Positions 51,201 to 62,104 of a stretch of 64,000 nucleotides of DNA are shown in pieces; within the stretch, counting starts at the first letter, position 1, and each line of letters starts with the position of its first letter. The position numbers and the translations under genes were made by a program. This DNA comes from Malus domestica (Eukaryota > Streptophyta > Magnoliopsida > Rosales > Rosaceae), in the NCBI RefSeq assembly GCF_042453785.1, contig NC_091664.1, positions 18,573,001 through 18,637,000 on the forward strand. The letters run 5' to 3'. The notes beneath the pieces were generated by a model. The model did not search any database and had not been told where the DNA came from. It worked only from the letters and a program-made list of their open reading frames with translations.

Positions 51201-51713
51201 CGTGATGATTCACAAGTTACTCAAAATAGTGGAGTAAGCTTAGTGGCCAATACGATGCAAATTTCAAGCGCTAAGGATAAGAATCCTATTATCGCAGATA
51301 TGACTTTTTATGGGGTGATTCAAGAGATATGGGAACTTAATTATAACGCATTCACGCGTGTAGTATTTAAGTGTGATTGGGTTGAAAATAAAAGTGGCAT
51401 CAGATTAGAAGAGTTTGGGATCAAATTAATTGACCTCAACAAAATTGGACATAAGTCAAATAGTTTTGTTTTAGCTACTCAAGTGAAGCAGATATTTTAC
51501 ATTGCAGATCCAGAGGATTCAAGGTGGTCGGTTGTACTGCCAGGGCCTCAGTATGATTGGCTACATGATGATGAGCTAGGAGATACTATAATTGAATGTG
51601 AATGTCTTACTACTAAATTGCCACCCGTTGAGTCATTTGATGTACTAACTGAGGAGTCTGATGATATCTACATGCGGGATGACTGTGAAGGCATTTGGGT
51701 TGAAAATACATAG
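48287..51713 (+). CDS. tnp2: TNP2-like transposase of the intact CACTA element, 1081 aa
   Basis: The exons are 48287-50781, 50888-50993 and 51069-51713. Both introns have GT-AG borders and keep the frame, giving 1081 residues without a stop. In order: a transposase-associated zinc domain (residues 1-80; CPCLKC, Cys 38, 40 and 43), the TNP2 DDE core, a DUF4218-like region (about 630-745; LKSHDCHILMQQLLP) and a DUF4216-like region (about 945-1010; FYGVIQEIWELNYN, VVFKCDWV) with an acidic end. Likely catalytic acids are D306 in STDGINPHS, D540 in CLDVMHIEKN and E740 in MYPFERYM, by comparison with the known DDE pattern of CACTA transposases. The protein would cut and join the element at its CACTA ends in the nucleus. 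The start is the first Met of the long frame, with the WMSMDR motif typical of the family start just after it. Confidence 0.92.
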
Positions 51714-52198
51714 TATATCACTCAGAGGAATATCTACTCTATTTCATATGTTATTGAATGCTATGTTGAATGCATATTTTAAAATTACATTAGGACTTTA
51801 TATTTTCTCCATACTTTTGGATTTATCTTGTTTAGTTGTTACTTATTGGTAAGGCTTAATTTTTTAGAGATTATTAGGCTGAGATGAAGTATGATGAAAA
51901 TGTTTGTGGAAATGGGAGTTGAATTCATGTTGTTATGTTTTTTCGAGTATTGACAATTGTCACTTAGGGAGTATTTGTTTATTGAAATGAACATTGGAAT
52001 TGAATTGAATGAAGGTTGGTTTTATGATTTTGGAGAATGGTCAATTGCCCTATTTCTTTATTTTTCTTTCTTCCTCAACCAAATATTGGCATGAGCCTAT
52101 CCGTTTAAGGTTCATTGAAGGAACCAAACATTACCTTTAAGGTTCTTTATATTTCTTTCTTCCTCATCTTACTAATTTGATCATTGTCTTGATTTTAA

Positions 52199-55100
52199 AT
52201 GAATCTTGCAGAATATCTTGATGAAATGACAGATTCAGAAGAAGATGAACAAGATTTTGTAACAAGGAAACCAAGAGGTGCAACTCAATTGCAAGAGTTG
52301 GTGCAAGGTAGAAGTGATGGGGATCGGTTGGAGGTTGGATATAACAGTAAAGGACAACCGTGTGGACTTGCAGGAGCAAAACTAGCTAGTTTTATTGGTG
52401 TTATGGCGCGTACCACAGTTCCAATTACAATTCCAACTTGGAAAGAAGTAGAGTCATCTTATAAAAAAAAGATTTGGGACATGGTCCAGGTATGTCTCCA
52501 AAAAATTAAACAAAAAAAAAAAAAGCTTTTACATCTGTACGACTTTGTGAAAGTAATGATTAATTTCTATTATGCATTTGTAGAAAGCCTTTATAGTACA
52601 TTCAAACAGCAGAGCGGATGTTTTGAAGAGTGCTGCAAAGACATGGCGAACGTTCAAGAGTAGTCTAACATGTGAGTACATATTAAAGTTCAAAGATCAA
52701 CCTGAAGTCTTAAAGAAACCACCAGAAATCTATGATTTCATTCGTCAGCCGGTATGGGATGAATTTGTGAGGTCGAGATTGACAGAGAAGCATATGGTAC
52801 GTATATATGATTTCAAAATTAAGTAAGAAGCATTTGGTAAATATTGTGTTTTGCTATTATTAAAGACTAATTATTGAATTGCATTTGATAGAAAATCCAT
52901 GAAGAACAATCGAGGAGGCGAGCTAAGCATAAGTACCCTCATCGACTTTCTAGAAAAGGCTATGCAAGATTGGAAGAACAAATAGTAATGTCCTGTTTCT
53001 TTTGTATTCATTTAATTATCATACAAATAAAAACTATCTGATCTAATTTTGATATGTTCATCCAAATAGAAATCAGCTTATGGAATCACTGCTGACATTG
53101 ACCGATTAGTGCTTTGGAAGCTTGGGCGTGTTGATAAAAAGGGAAACTATACGAATGAGATGGTGAAAGTACGCGCTGATAAAATAGTAAGTTTTATGTG
53201 TAAGGTTGGGAAAGATACTTAATTGATGTATTTCATACTAATGCCAATTGTTATAGGATGAAGTAACTAAGGCCGTTGAAGATGGGACTTTGCGAACGTC
53301 TGGTAGTAATGACATATTGACAATTGCTTTGGAAACACCTGAATATTCGGGTCGTGTAAGAGGTGTTGGAACTGGCATCAATCATAAATTGTACTTCAAG
53401 ACTCCAAGATCCAAAACTCAATCGAGTCAACAACAAATGATGCAAACACATTTGGAGCAGCAAAGTTTACACATTGAGGAGTTAAATAAGAAGTTCAATT
53501 TGATTGCTTCTTTGTTAACTCCAGATCAGTTGAGCAAGATGCAAGAGTTAGTCCAATCTAATGTGGTACAGTCCAATCATATTTCTGAGAAAGCTAGTTG
53601 CACAGCAAAGAAAGAAAAAAATGAAACATCTACTGAGAAAGTGAAACAGGGTGATCTGGTGGAAATCATGTCTAAGAAGAGAGCGAAACATGACGATGTG
53701 CCGGAAATCATGTCTAAGAAGAGAGTGAAACAAAAGGTTAGCAAGAATACTAAAACCATGGATAAGATTGAAGCTATGAAGGTATGTACTAGTCATGCAA
53801 GTTTCGTTCTTCTTAACTATAATAGTAGCATGTTAATCTAAGTTTACTTTTCTTAGGTCAAGCAAAAGGATATGCAGGAAATATCTGATTTGAACATCAT
53901 GGAAAAGACGAACAAAATTGCAAATTCAAACGAAAAAGAAAGTGATATCAAGAAGTATTTCAAGGTACATAGTCATTGCAGTATTTGTTCTTCTTGGCTA
54001 TTTTAAGTAGCGATTATTAATTTAATTTAATTTTTCAAGGTAAAGCAAAGTGACCAACAGAACATATATGATGTGAACATCAATAATGAGACAAACAAAA
54101 TTGCAAATTCCATGGAAAAAATATCTGATATCAAGAAGGTACATGCCTTTTATGTCTTCCCTATTTATGCTATAATCCCAACAGTAGTTGATTATTAATG
54201 AAATATTTTTTTAAGGTACAACAGTGCAAGCTCGCTATAGACACTGCTAGTAACATTGTTGCATATGGATCAGTCATTCCATTAGACGGGCCAATACATG
54301 GAGTTCCACTTGGGCCTATGAATCTACGTGTTTCTATTGATGTAGCAATTAAAGAAGATGCTCTTCTTCCAATACCTAGTTGTGAAGCTGTGAATATCAA
54401 ACAAGCAATTGGGAGTCACGTAGCTTGGCCACGGCATCTTGTTGTGACAAATGATGAGGTACTCCTACGTCATTTTCTTATGAATATGTGGAAAAAATTA
54501 TAGTACTAATATGTCTCATTTCACTATATTAATCTATCTATGCAAAGTCGAGAACGAATCCTCCCCTCAGACAAAGATCCCAAAAACAACCTTTGGCTTT
54601 ACGTTCACTTATGCTCATAGCTCAAAACATGCATAAGGATGTTACAGTGCCTATCATCATGGAATCTGATCTATTTGGAAATGAGCACACAACATTTATT
54701 GGTGGAGATGACATCATTCAATTTTGTTCTATGGCTGAAATATCGACTGTTTGCATTTCAATTTACATCAGGTTTGACATAATCTTAAATTTATATACAA
54801 TACAATCTATTGCATGCAATCCACATTGGGTAATGATAAGATACTAATTGCCTCATTTTTTTGTAGGCAACTTTGGTCAACGTTGAAGAAGAACAATCTT
54901 GATGGATTGTTTGGATTTGTAGATCCTGGCAGAATCTCTCAAAAGGCTGGCAGAAAGGAACAAAGATCAAATGCACTGGCTCTTAGATTACAGAACTGCA
55001 AAAAAGGACAATTAATTTTTGCTCCGTATAACAAAGGGTTATTAGTACTATGTGTTTTGAATTTTTTGTTCCTAACAGATCAGTAGTTGACCATTGTGTA

Positions 55101-56422
55101 ATAAAGAATGCAATTATCTATGTTTTGTAGGTTTCATTGGTTGTTGGCTATTATTGACCCCTATGAGGAATTAATGTATTATATGGACTCGCTTAATTGG
55201 ATACAGATAGATCCTGGAATGAAGGACATTGTTGAACTGTAAGTATTTGGATATATGTTTGTCTTTATTTCATGCATTTCAAGATTTGTATATATTCATG
55301 TGTTCTTATCCTCTATGTGCAGAGCACTGAAGATGTTTAAAGCTCAAAAGGGAATAAAGGGTCGAAAAAACATCAATTGGAAAGTAGTAAAGGTAAGGAA
55401 CATTGTGTTTTGACTTTAAATTAATCTGACTAACTTACATTTTATTCTTTTTTATTTGTATATGCAGTGCCCTTTGCAAGAAGGAACTGTAGAATGTGGA
55501 TATTATGTGATGAAATACATGAAGGAAATCATTAATGATCCAAACTGCTCAATTATTACCAAGGTTAGTACTACTATTACAAAGAGCACTTAAGCGGGTG
55601 TATTCGCTACTATCTTATTAGTATTAGTTCTTTGTAGGTAATTTATAGTTCAGGCAAATTAATTTACAGCTAACCATGGTTTTTACTCAAATCATTGGCA
55701 ACCCATGAAGGAAATCGGCATAACTGAACTAAATTACTTGAATGTTCACACTATTGATGATGAGATGGATTGTTGTTAGCGTGATTTGTAGTGTTTAATT
55801 AAAGTTAATTACAATAGAAATTGGAACTTTTGAATCTTCCAAAAGATGCCCAATTGGATTTTAGCTCTTCAAAACCATCCTAGGTATTCGTGTATTGAGT
55901 TGATTCAAGTCATCAATGAGTTTGTTTTTTTTTTCTTGTCTGGATTCAGATTCTAATTCTTGATTTTTTTTTTTTTGTCTTCAATAAAATTGTAATGCTA
56001 GTCTATCTTTTGTTTACGTTTGAATGTGATAAATAAATAGGTTCAGAGCTGATTTTGTTAAGCCATGTTGTGTTTGAGCTTGGTGTTATTTACCATCAAG
56101 ATGAGGCCTTTAAAGTTTAAATCTTTTGCTAGACCGCTTGACGTTTTATTAGCTCTATACCAAGTGGAAAAAAAAAAAACACATTAGCGAAAAATACGAC
56201 TAGAGAACCCTTGTTCTTTCTGGGCTAGTTGATGCTAATTGACCACCTCCTTATTAGTTAAATGATTGAAATTAGTTTTTGTCCTGACATGTTCTCTTTG
56301 GTTGTGATTTGTTGCAGTTCAAAGAAAAAGCTACATACACTCAACATGAAATTGATGCGTTAAGAATAGAGTGGGCTGAGTATGTTGATGACTTCATCCC
56401 AATAGATGAAACACTAGATTAG
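52199..56422 (+). CDS. TNP1-like protein fused to a Ulp1-type cysteine protease, 14 exons, 820 aa
   Basis: The exons are 52199-52489, 52584-52796, 52892-52984, 53070-53186, 53257-53781, 53857-53964, 54040-54138, 54216-54458, 54548-54771, 54867-55037, 55131-55238, 55323-55392, 55468-55563 and 56318-56422. All have GT-AG introns and compatible phases. The N-terminal half has the Ptta/En/Spm pattern (ATQLQELVQGRSDGDRLEV; PVWDEFVRSRL; coiled, Gln/Lys-rich middle). The C-terminal half is a Ulp1/SENP-like peptidase with H697 (GFHWLLAIIDP), D714 (YYMDSL), Q758 and C764 (LQEGTVECGYYV), a complete catalytic set. Exons 6 and 7 are duplicates of one another. A stop lies just before the ATG and TTGCAG follows it, so the true N-terminus could lie in an upstream exon. 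The likely role is binding subterminal repeats and processing SUMO-like or self substrates; that role is inferred. Confidence 0.85.
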
Positions 56423-56629
56423 CTGGTTTGTGAAATTTTAAATTAAGTGAACTTATAGTTTTATTTTAGTAGGAAACTCTACGCATTATATTGTCTTTTG
56501 TAATACTTTGGTAGTGGATGAATTACAAATTTATGAAGCAATACTGTTTAATTTGAGGTAAATATCTTGCTTCTTGGATGAATTATGTAAGTCTTCTTAT
56601 ATGTCATCATACATATTTTAGGACATGTA

Positions 56630-57095
56630 TTGAATCGTTTATGACACGCTTTGTGTGTCGTTGGTAATATTCAATGACACTGCAGTGCTATGGTAAATGA
56701 CGCTATACAGATGTCATGTTTACTATACCATGACGCTCATTCCTCTGTTTATGACACATATTCTGCATCTCAAATTGAAATAGATGACACGCGTTTTTAA
56801 TTCAATGACGCTTGTTAGGTGTCTCTAAAAGCTATACATGACACTGTGTGTATGTCATGATTAGTATATCATGACGCTTATTCCTATGTTTATGACACTT
56901 ATTTCATGTCTTAAATGGTAATAGATGACACAAGTTCTTAATTCAATGACGCTTGTTAGGCGTCCTTAAAAGTAATACATGACATTCTTTCAACGTCATT
57001 AAAAATATCTTTAATGACACCCACAAAGATGACGCTAAACCCTTGTGTCATTAAACTTTTAACATGACCCATAAAATGCGTCATGTATGTAAAAA
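56630..57095. repeat. Right subterminal repeats of the intact CACTA element
   Basis: About 15 copies of ATGACAC or ATGACGC, several in the longer form CAATGACGCTTGTTAGG (twice), in one dominant orientation. These are the expected binding sites of the TNP1-like protein. Confidence 0.8.
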
Positions 57096-57110
57096 TTTGT
57101 AGTAGTGAAA

Positions 57111-58195
57111 GAAGACTTCTTGAGGCATACATTTCGTCAAATTATTTATAGACATGAAATATTTATATATTTGTAGTTTTTCAAAACTGACACAACTGCA
57201 CAGTTTCTTAGTGCATATTATGTTTTTGACAAATGCATGTTGAGCGACACACCTATGCACCACAAAATGACCTAATTTTGTAATATTAACACATATGTGA
57301 GTCTTCTCACATATTAAGGTATTAATAAAAATCCGGGTCATGCATATGTTTTTTATTTATGGAACTTTTATTTCTAACCTACGTTCAGGAAAAAGTCTAT
57401 GTTGTTTGTTCTTTTCGTCCAACTTACTAGCACTTTTGGTTGTTAATTAGACATTAACACAAGCCTATATTTTTGTTATATGAAAATCAATTCCTCTATT
57501 GTATTATAACCTTGCAATTTTGAGGAGTTTTTGCCCAAGTGGAAGAAATAATATTTTATGGGCTTCACACTCATCAAATTTAAATGCATTTAATGATCAT
57601 GTTTTTGGTAGATAAAACATACATTATCATATTTGTTTATACTTTCTTTGTTATATGCAAATTGACATTGCAGGAATTTTCAAAGACCATACATCTTTGA
57701 CGAAGATTTAAGGTCGAAGCACTATTATTGTTTGTCAATATTGAACTGATAAATACAATATGACTAGATTCATATCCAAGAAAAAATTAATGAGTACATT
57801 CTGCTCAAAACTGTTTTGCTTATTAATTCTTGTTTGTTGTTTAGGAAATTGAACTTGTGATTTATATGTTATTGATGAATAATTAATCTGCTCAAAAGTG
57901 TTTTCTTATTTAGTCAAACTATAAATCAATGTATTGTTAAATATAAATTGACAAGATTGTATATACTTCATTTGCTCAGAAGTGTTGAAGTTATGTATGA
58001 ATGCCCTTGTGTTTTGTGTTTTAACTATGAAAACCCAATATAATTTATGTCTAAAAATGATTATGGAATTATATGTTTTTATTGCAATCAGAAAACATTG
58101 ACTTAATTTTTTGTTTCTGTCAAATGTTAGATGAATAAAATTGACCATATGATTTTGTATAGCCTTTTAGTCACTCACTTCCTTGCAATATCTGC
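57111..58195. other. No gene seen; AT-rich
   Basis: AT-rich sequence with short opposed frames (57081-57341 and 57906-58148 on the minus strand) that show no family pattern. It may be the old flank of the CACTA insertion site. Confidence 0.4.
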
Positions 58196-58201
58196 ATAGA
58201 G

Positions 58202-59335
58202 ATGAAGTCAACAAAATTAGTAGTTGATATTGAACCCTCAAAGTTCATAATCATGGATCATTTGGCTAATGCTTGATTAGTGGGAGTGTTTAAGAGGTAT
58301 GTTCGTTATTTTTTTACTCTTTTAATCAGTGGGAGCAACTATGTGTTTACCTATGTAGTATTGTTTCTTTTAATTAGTAGGAGTATGAAATTGCCTTTTG
58401 TATTATTAAATTGAAGGGTTAGTAACTGATGGCTTAATAGTAAACCTTTGTTCATAAGTATTAATAAGAGATTCTAAATTTGTAAACAATTAAGTTGTAT
58501 TTTACTTGTTCTCTTATCCGTATATCAAGTTTTACATTGACAAAAAAGTTGGATTTTGTTACCAACATTATTGAGTTCTTTTATGAACTAATTTTATTAT
58601 GATTACTGTAATTGAACGCTATCTTTGGTGCCCTAATGTTTTTGGCAGCATATATTATTAATTTGAGTGTGGATGTGATTACATAGTACTGATACAGTAG
58701 AATTCATATCAACATTTCTATAATTTTGCATTCAGGTTTTTAGTGACAGTTCTTACAAAGGTTTTGGTTACAGAATTTTGTAGACTCAGTTATCACTGTT
58801 ATTTTGGTTAATTTGGCTAATTTTGTGTACAAGTTCATTGAAACTTAAGTGGAAGAATGTAAGCATAATTATGAGTATCAATGCTTTTCAGTCAATCACT
58901 TGATTCTTGAGTGACTTATTATTTAAGTGACTAACATTCCAGTAATCTTACAGCCCCAATGTGGCTAGAATAATAGTTTAACTCTGAATAACCAATTACA
59001 TAATTCCTATTTAGTAAGACTTGTTGTAGTGGGACCTAAATTATGTAATTGTGATTAAGAGTATCTGTCATTAATAATAGGCTTGACTTAGAGATATCCT
59101 AGCAACTATATAAGGTTATCCCTGTTCTCACAATAATTGTTCTATTATGTGCTAAACCTTATTCATAGCAAGAACATATAGTTTGGAGACAGTAGAAGAT
59201 ATTCTTATGCATGCGTTGATCCCTCTTCTACAAATAAGTTAAATGTAATTGGTTTCTTGCAATTCGGTTTATTGAATTTGTGATCTTAATGTCTTGTTGT
59301 TCTTATGATTTCAGAATATATCTTGCATGTATAGG
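58202..59335 (+). mobile_element. 3' end of a Ty1/copia element with LTR
   Basis: 58202-58297 reads MKSTKLVVDIEPSKFIIMD and then VGVFKRYV, which fits the very end of a copia polyprotein (the pattern I-x-H-x-S-x(3)-M-x-A-D-x-L-T, then FKxHV), with one stop. The LTR-like part (about 58870-59335) contains a TATA box (CTATATAAGG, about 59106) and ends near GAATATATCTTGCA. An inverted partial copy is at 45690-46015. The exact LTR start was not found. Confidence 0.45.
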
Positions 59336-59429
59336 ATTACAATATGTGTTACATATAGTAACTACAAGTGAAAATAAATAACCTAAGACGAATAAGAATG
59401 GACTCACCTTAACAAAATAAGAATAGAGG

Positions 59430-60345
59430 ACAACCTCATCCTCCTCAAACCACATCATAATCAGCTTCTTTCCACACGCCAAAACTGTAAACATCACTTA
59501 ATTCCTACGGCGCCGCCCTAGTCACAAACTCAAATGCCAAGTACCCCCAGCGCCCCAACGACACATGTTGTGTTAGGCACTGCCCCGTGTCGATACAATT
59601 TCGCCATCCCAAAAAGCCTCCCTCTTATCTACTCGTCCCAAAAAATATTGCTCAACTTAATGTCTTCGTGAACCACCATCTGGTCCAACCCGTGGTGGAG
59701 ATAATTCAACCCATCTGTCACATCCGCCAGCACACACTCCCATTTCACCCACCCAAAATTGTCTTTGGCTTGCAAAAATCCACCCATCTAGGCTCTCGCT
59801 GAGCAAGCAATTGTACACTAGCATCAGCTCATTCCCTTTCTTACATCAACTTTGCATTTAGACCAAGTTCTTGAGGTACAGCCTCCTAATGCTCGCGATT
59901 TTCGCCATGAACTCCCCCACCCCTTGTGACAAGTCGTGGTTGATGCACTTAACGATGATTGCGGCGACTTTTGATAAAGTTTCCTCACTCAACTTATCGT
60001 TCAAGAATTTGTGTGGTTCTAATCTTCAATCTCATCGATTTCTACAACTTTTGTCGTGTTCTTTCGCCAATACAAGTAAAACTCAAATGCTAAATCAATC
60101 CAAAAACTATACCAAATATTGAATCCCAACAATCGCCACATATAACAAGGAAGAAGACGACGAACCCAACTGAAAACATGAGAACTCATCGAGACACTCT
60201 CTCTTGCAACGCCGGCATCACTAAAACTCCAAGCTAAAACCCGTTGGACTTGATTGACTCCGTTTTGGAAGCCAAAAACCCTACAAACATCTCGGCCAAT
60301 ACTTAATTTGCAATCTTTGGATCCTTGTAAGTGGGGTGCATTTCT
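59430..60345 (-). pseudogene. L-type lectin receptor-like kinase, pseudogene fragment
   Basis: Read downward from 60345, the end of a legume-lectin domain (VLAWSFSDAGVARE, about 60250) is followed by a hydrophobic membrane-like stretch. An acidic juxtamembrane part (VEIDEIED) comes next, then kinase fragments: AAIIVKCINHD (ATP-binding lysine region), GVGEFMAKIASIRRL, GNELMLVYN, DQMVVHEDIKLSNI (HRD loop altered to HED), GRLFGMAKLYRHGAVPNTT and VVGALGVLAFEFV (activation segment to APE-like region), then SDVYSFGV. Stops and frame changes separate these pieces, and the DFG motif is FGM. The protein would have been a plasma-membrane receptor kinase of immunity or development. The lectin domain is truncated at about 60345 beside a MITE. 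Confidence 0.8.
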
Positions 60346-60365
60346 ACTCACCACCTTCTATGTGA

Positions 60366-60552
60366 TGGTAATGTTCACCACCCTATTTATCAACGTTGGA
60401 TGAGTTTAAATTTTGAGATTTGTGTCTATTTACTACATAGATCTAAACATTTGATGAGTTTAAATTTTGAGATTTGTGTCTATGCACTACACAAATCTGA
60501 AATTTAAACTTATCTAATTGTTATAAATAGGGTGGTGAGTAACACCATTACT
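60366..60552. mobile_element. MITE of about 187 bp beside the kinase pseudogene
   Basis: The left arm GTAATGTTCACCACCCTATT (60368 on) matches the reverse complement of ATAGGGTGGTGAGTAACACC (60527 on), with a few differences. Inside, GATGAGTTTAAATTTTGAGA occurs twice (about 60399 and 60457) and once inverted (about 60490). Target duplication was not resolved. Confidence 0.65.
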
Positions 60553-60559
60553 TAAGAGT

Positions 60560-61628
60560 GGTAAGAAAACATATTCCCTACAAGGGTAACAGTCCCAATA
60601 TATAAATTAGGGTACTCATATTACTACTCCCAAATATCATGAAATACATACTTTGCTATCATTAGTTTTTTTTAGTCTCACTTTCACACCTAAAGTTAAG
60701 TCTTTTTCTCCCATATTCATACTTCTGTTAGCATGGACATCATGGCTTGGTAAAATGTGACGTGGCGCTTGACTAGACAATGACTATGCAAAAACATAGT
60801 ACTGTTGGCTCCGCCAAAGTGTACGAGATGGTTCAAGTTGAGATTTGAATTAAATTCCTGCCAAATTATTTTTCTTTTTTTTCAAAAATTTAAGAGCAGA
60901 ATATGATGCTGCATGGACAAAAACCCAATTCCTGCCAAAAATTTGAAATGAAAATTTTGCGGGGCTTTCCCTATGCCTCTGTTCAATAAAAAAAAACAAG
61001 AATAAACTATAATTCCTCAAATTTAGGGTTGAACCACCACTTTCACAACAAGTTGGAAGATCCAAAAGATCAAGAACAAGAAATATCAACTAGCACAAAT
61101 AAAGGGCAACTAGAGTATCAACTATCAACAACAAAAAATATCACAACTCCACAAATAAATATCAAAACTTCAATTGTCATGAATTTAAAATACAAAAGAA
61201 CGGAACTTTAACAACTAATTCCAAGTTCCACAACATTCAATTCACAAACATTCATATTAAATGTGGAGTAAAAAATAATCAAGAAAATTATGGTGGTACG
61301 TGGACTTTTGGGTGAAAATGACATAATTACACTCGAGGCACAGCGGGATTCCCACGCGCATGCAATGGACAATAACGGCTCAATCAATGAAAAGTCAAAG
61401 GTGATCAAAATGGTATTTATTCAAATCTCTCTCATATTCCTCATCAAATCCTTATCCAAAAGGTAACTCCCAATTTTCCTATTCAATTTTGGTTTAATTG
61501 CCAATTGCAAGATATTGTTTCACATAATATCTTGCAATTACACACACAATTTGACCATATATGGCTAGCCCCTATTTTCCAAATCGATCATTCCCCTATA
61601 AATAGCCTTATTCTCCCACTAAAAAAAA
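60560..61628. other. No gene seen
   Basis: AT-rich sequence with short A-rich runs. The open frames at 60850-61408 have no family signature. Confidence 0.4.
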
Positions 61629-61737
61629 TGTTATTGGCACTCCAAAAATCTCATTCTACACTTCTCCCAACTGTATTTTTCTTTCTTAATATAGAAAGTT
61701 TAGAGTGTAGAATAAGATTTTTGGAGTGCTAATAACA
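61629..61737. mobile_element. Foldback MITE, 109 bp
   Basis: TGTTATTGGCACTCCAAAAA at the left is the near-exact complement of the right end, TTTTTGGAGTGCTAATAACA. The arms are about 34 bases with a short loop. A poly-A run (61743-61773) follows. Confidence 0.75.
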
Positions 61738-61742
61738 ATTCC

Positions 61743-61773
<31 letters not shown>

Positions 61774-61776
<3 letters not shown>

Positions 61777-62104
61777 AAACCACCATTTGGGGCATATATA
61801 AGTATCTTCGAAGGCGATCGCGACGAATTGATTTTCGTTTCACTAGGGTTTGGTGGTGATGGAATTTGGTTTTGGGTTTAACTTTTGGAGTTCTACTTTT
61901 GAGTGTGGGAAATTAGTTCCAACGTGTTATTTCTTTAATTTTTATTTTGCCAAAAGAACATTTTACTTTTTTTAATTGTTTCAGTACAACCATCGTCTAG
62001 TAAAGCGTCATGTCACGCTTCAACAGAGTCCTTAACGTCCAAGTTAATGGAAGTATAAATCAGGAAGTAACACGTAACTTTAAGTATGAAAGTAAGAGTA
62101 GTAC
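61774..62104. other. No gene seen; flank of the next LTR
   Basis: Moderately AT-rich sequence up to the LTR start. There is no exon or motif to report. Confidence 0.35.

Larger units (their letters stand above)
47069..57107 (+). mobile_element. Complete CACTA (En/Spm) transposon, 10,039 bp, possibly autonomous
   Basis: The left end is CACTACTACAAAATAG and the right end is TTTGTAGTAGTG, giving inverted termini of at least 12 bases. AAA flanks both ends (47066-47068 and 57108-57110), a 3-bp target duplication. It holds two plus-strand genes with open frames: a TNP2 transposase (48287-51713) and a TNP1-like/Ulp1 protein (52199-56422). Subterminal ATGACAC/ATGACGC motifs are dense at the right end and sparser at the left. 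Intact genes and termini suggest a fairly recent insertion. Confidence 0.92.

Noticed and set aside
59587..60122. Plus-strand frames across the kinase pseudogene
   Set aside because: The minus strand carries the ordered lectin kinase motifs; the plus frames have none.
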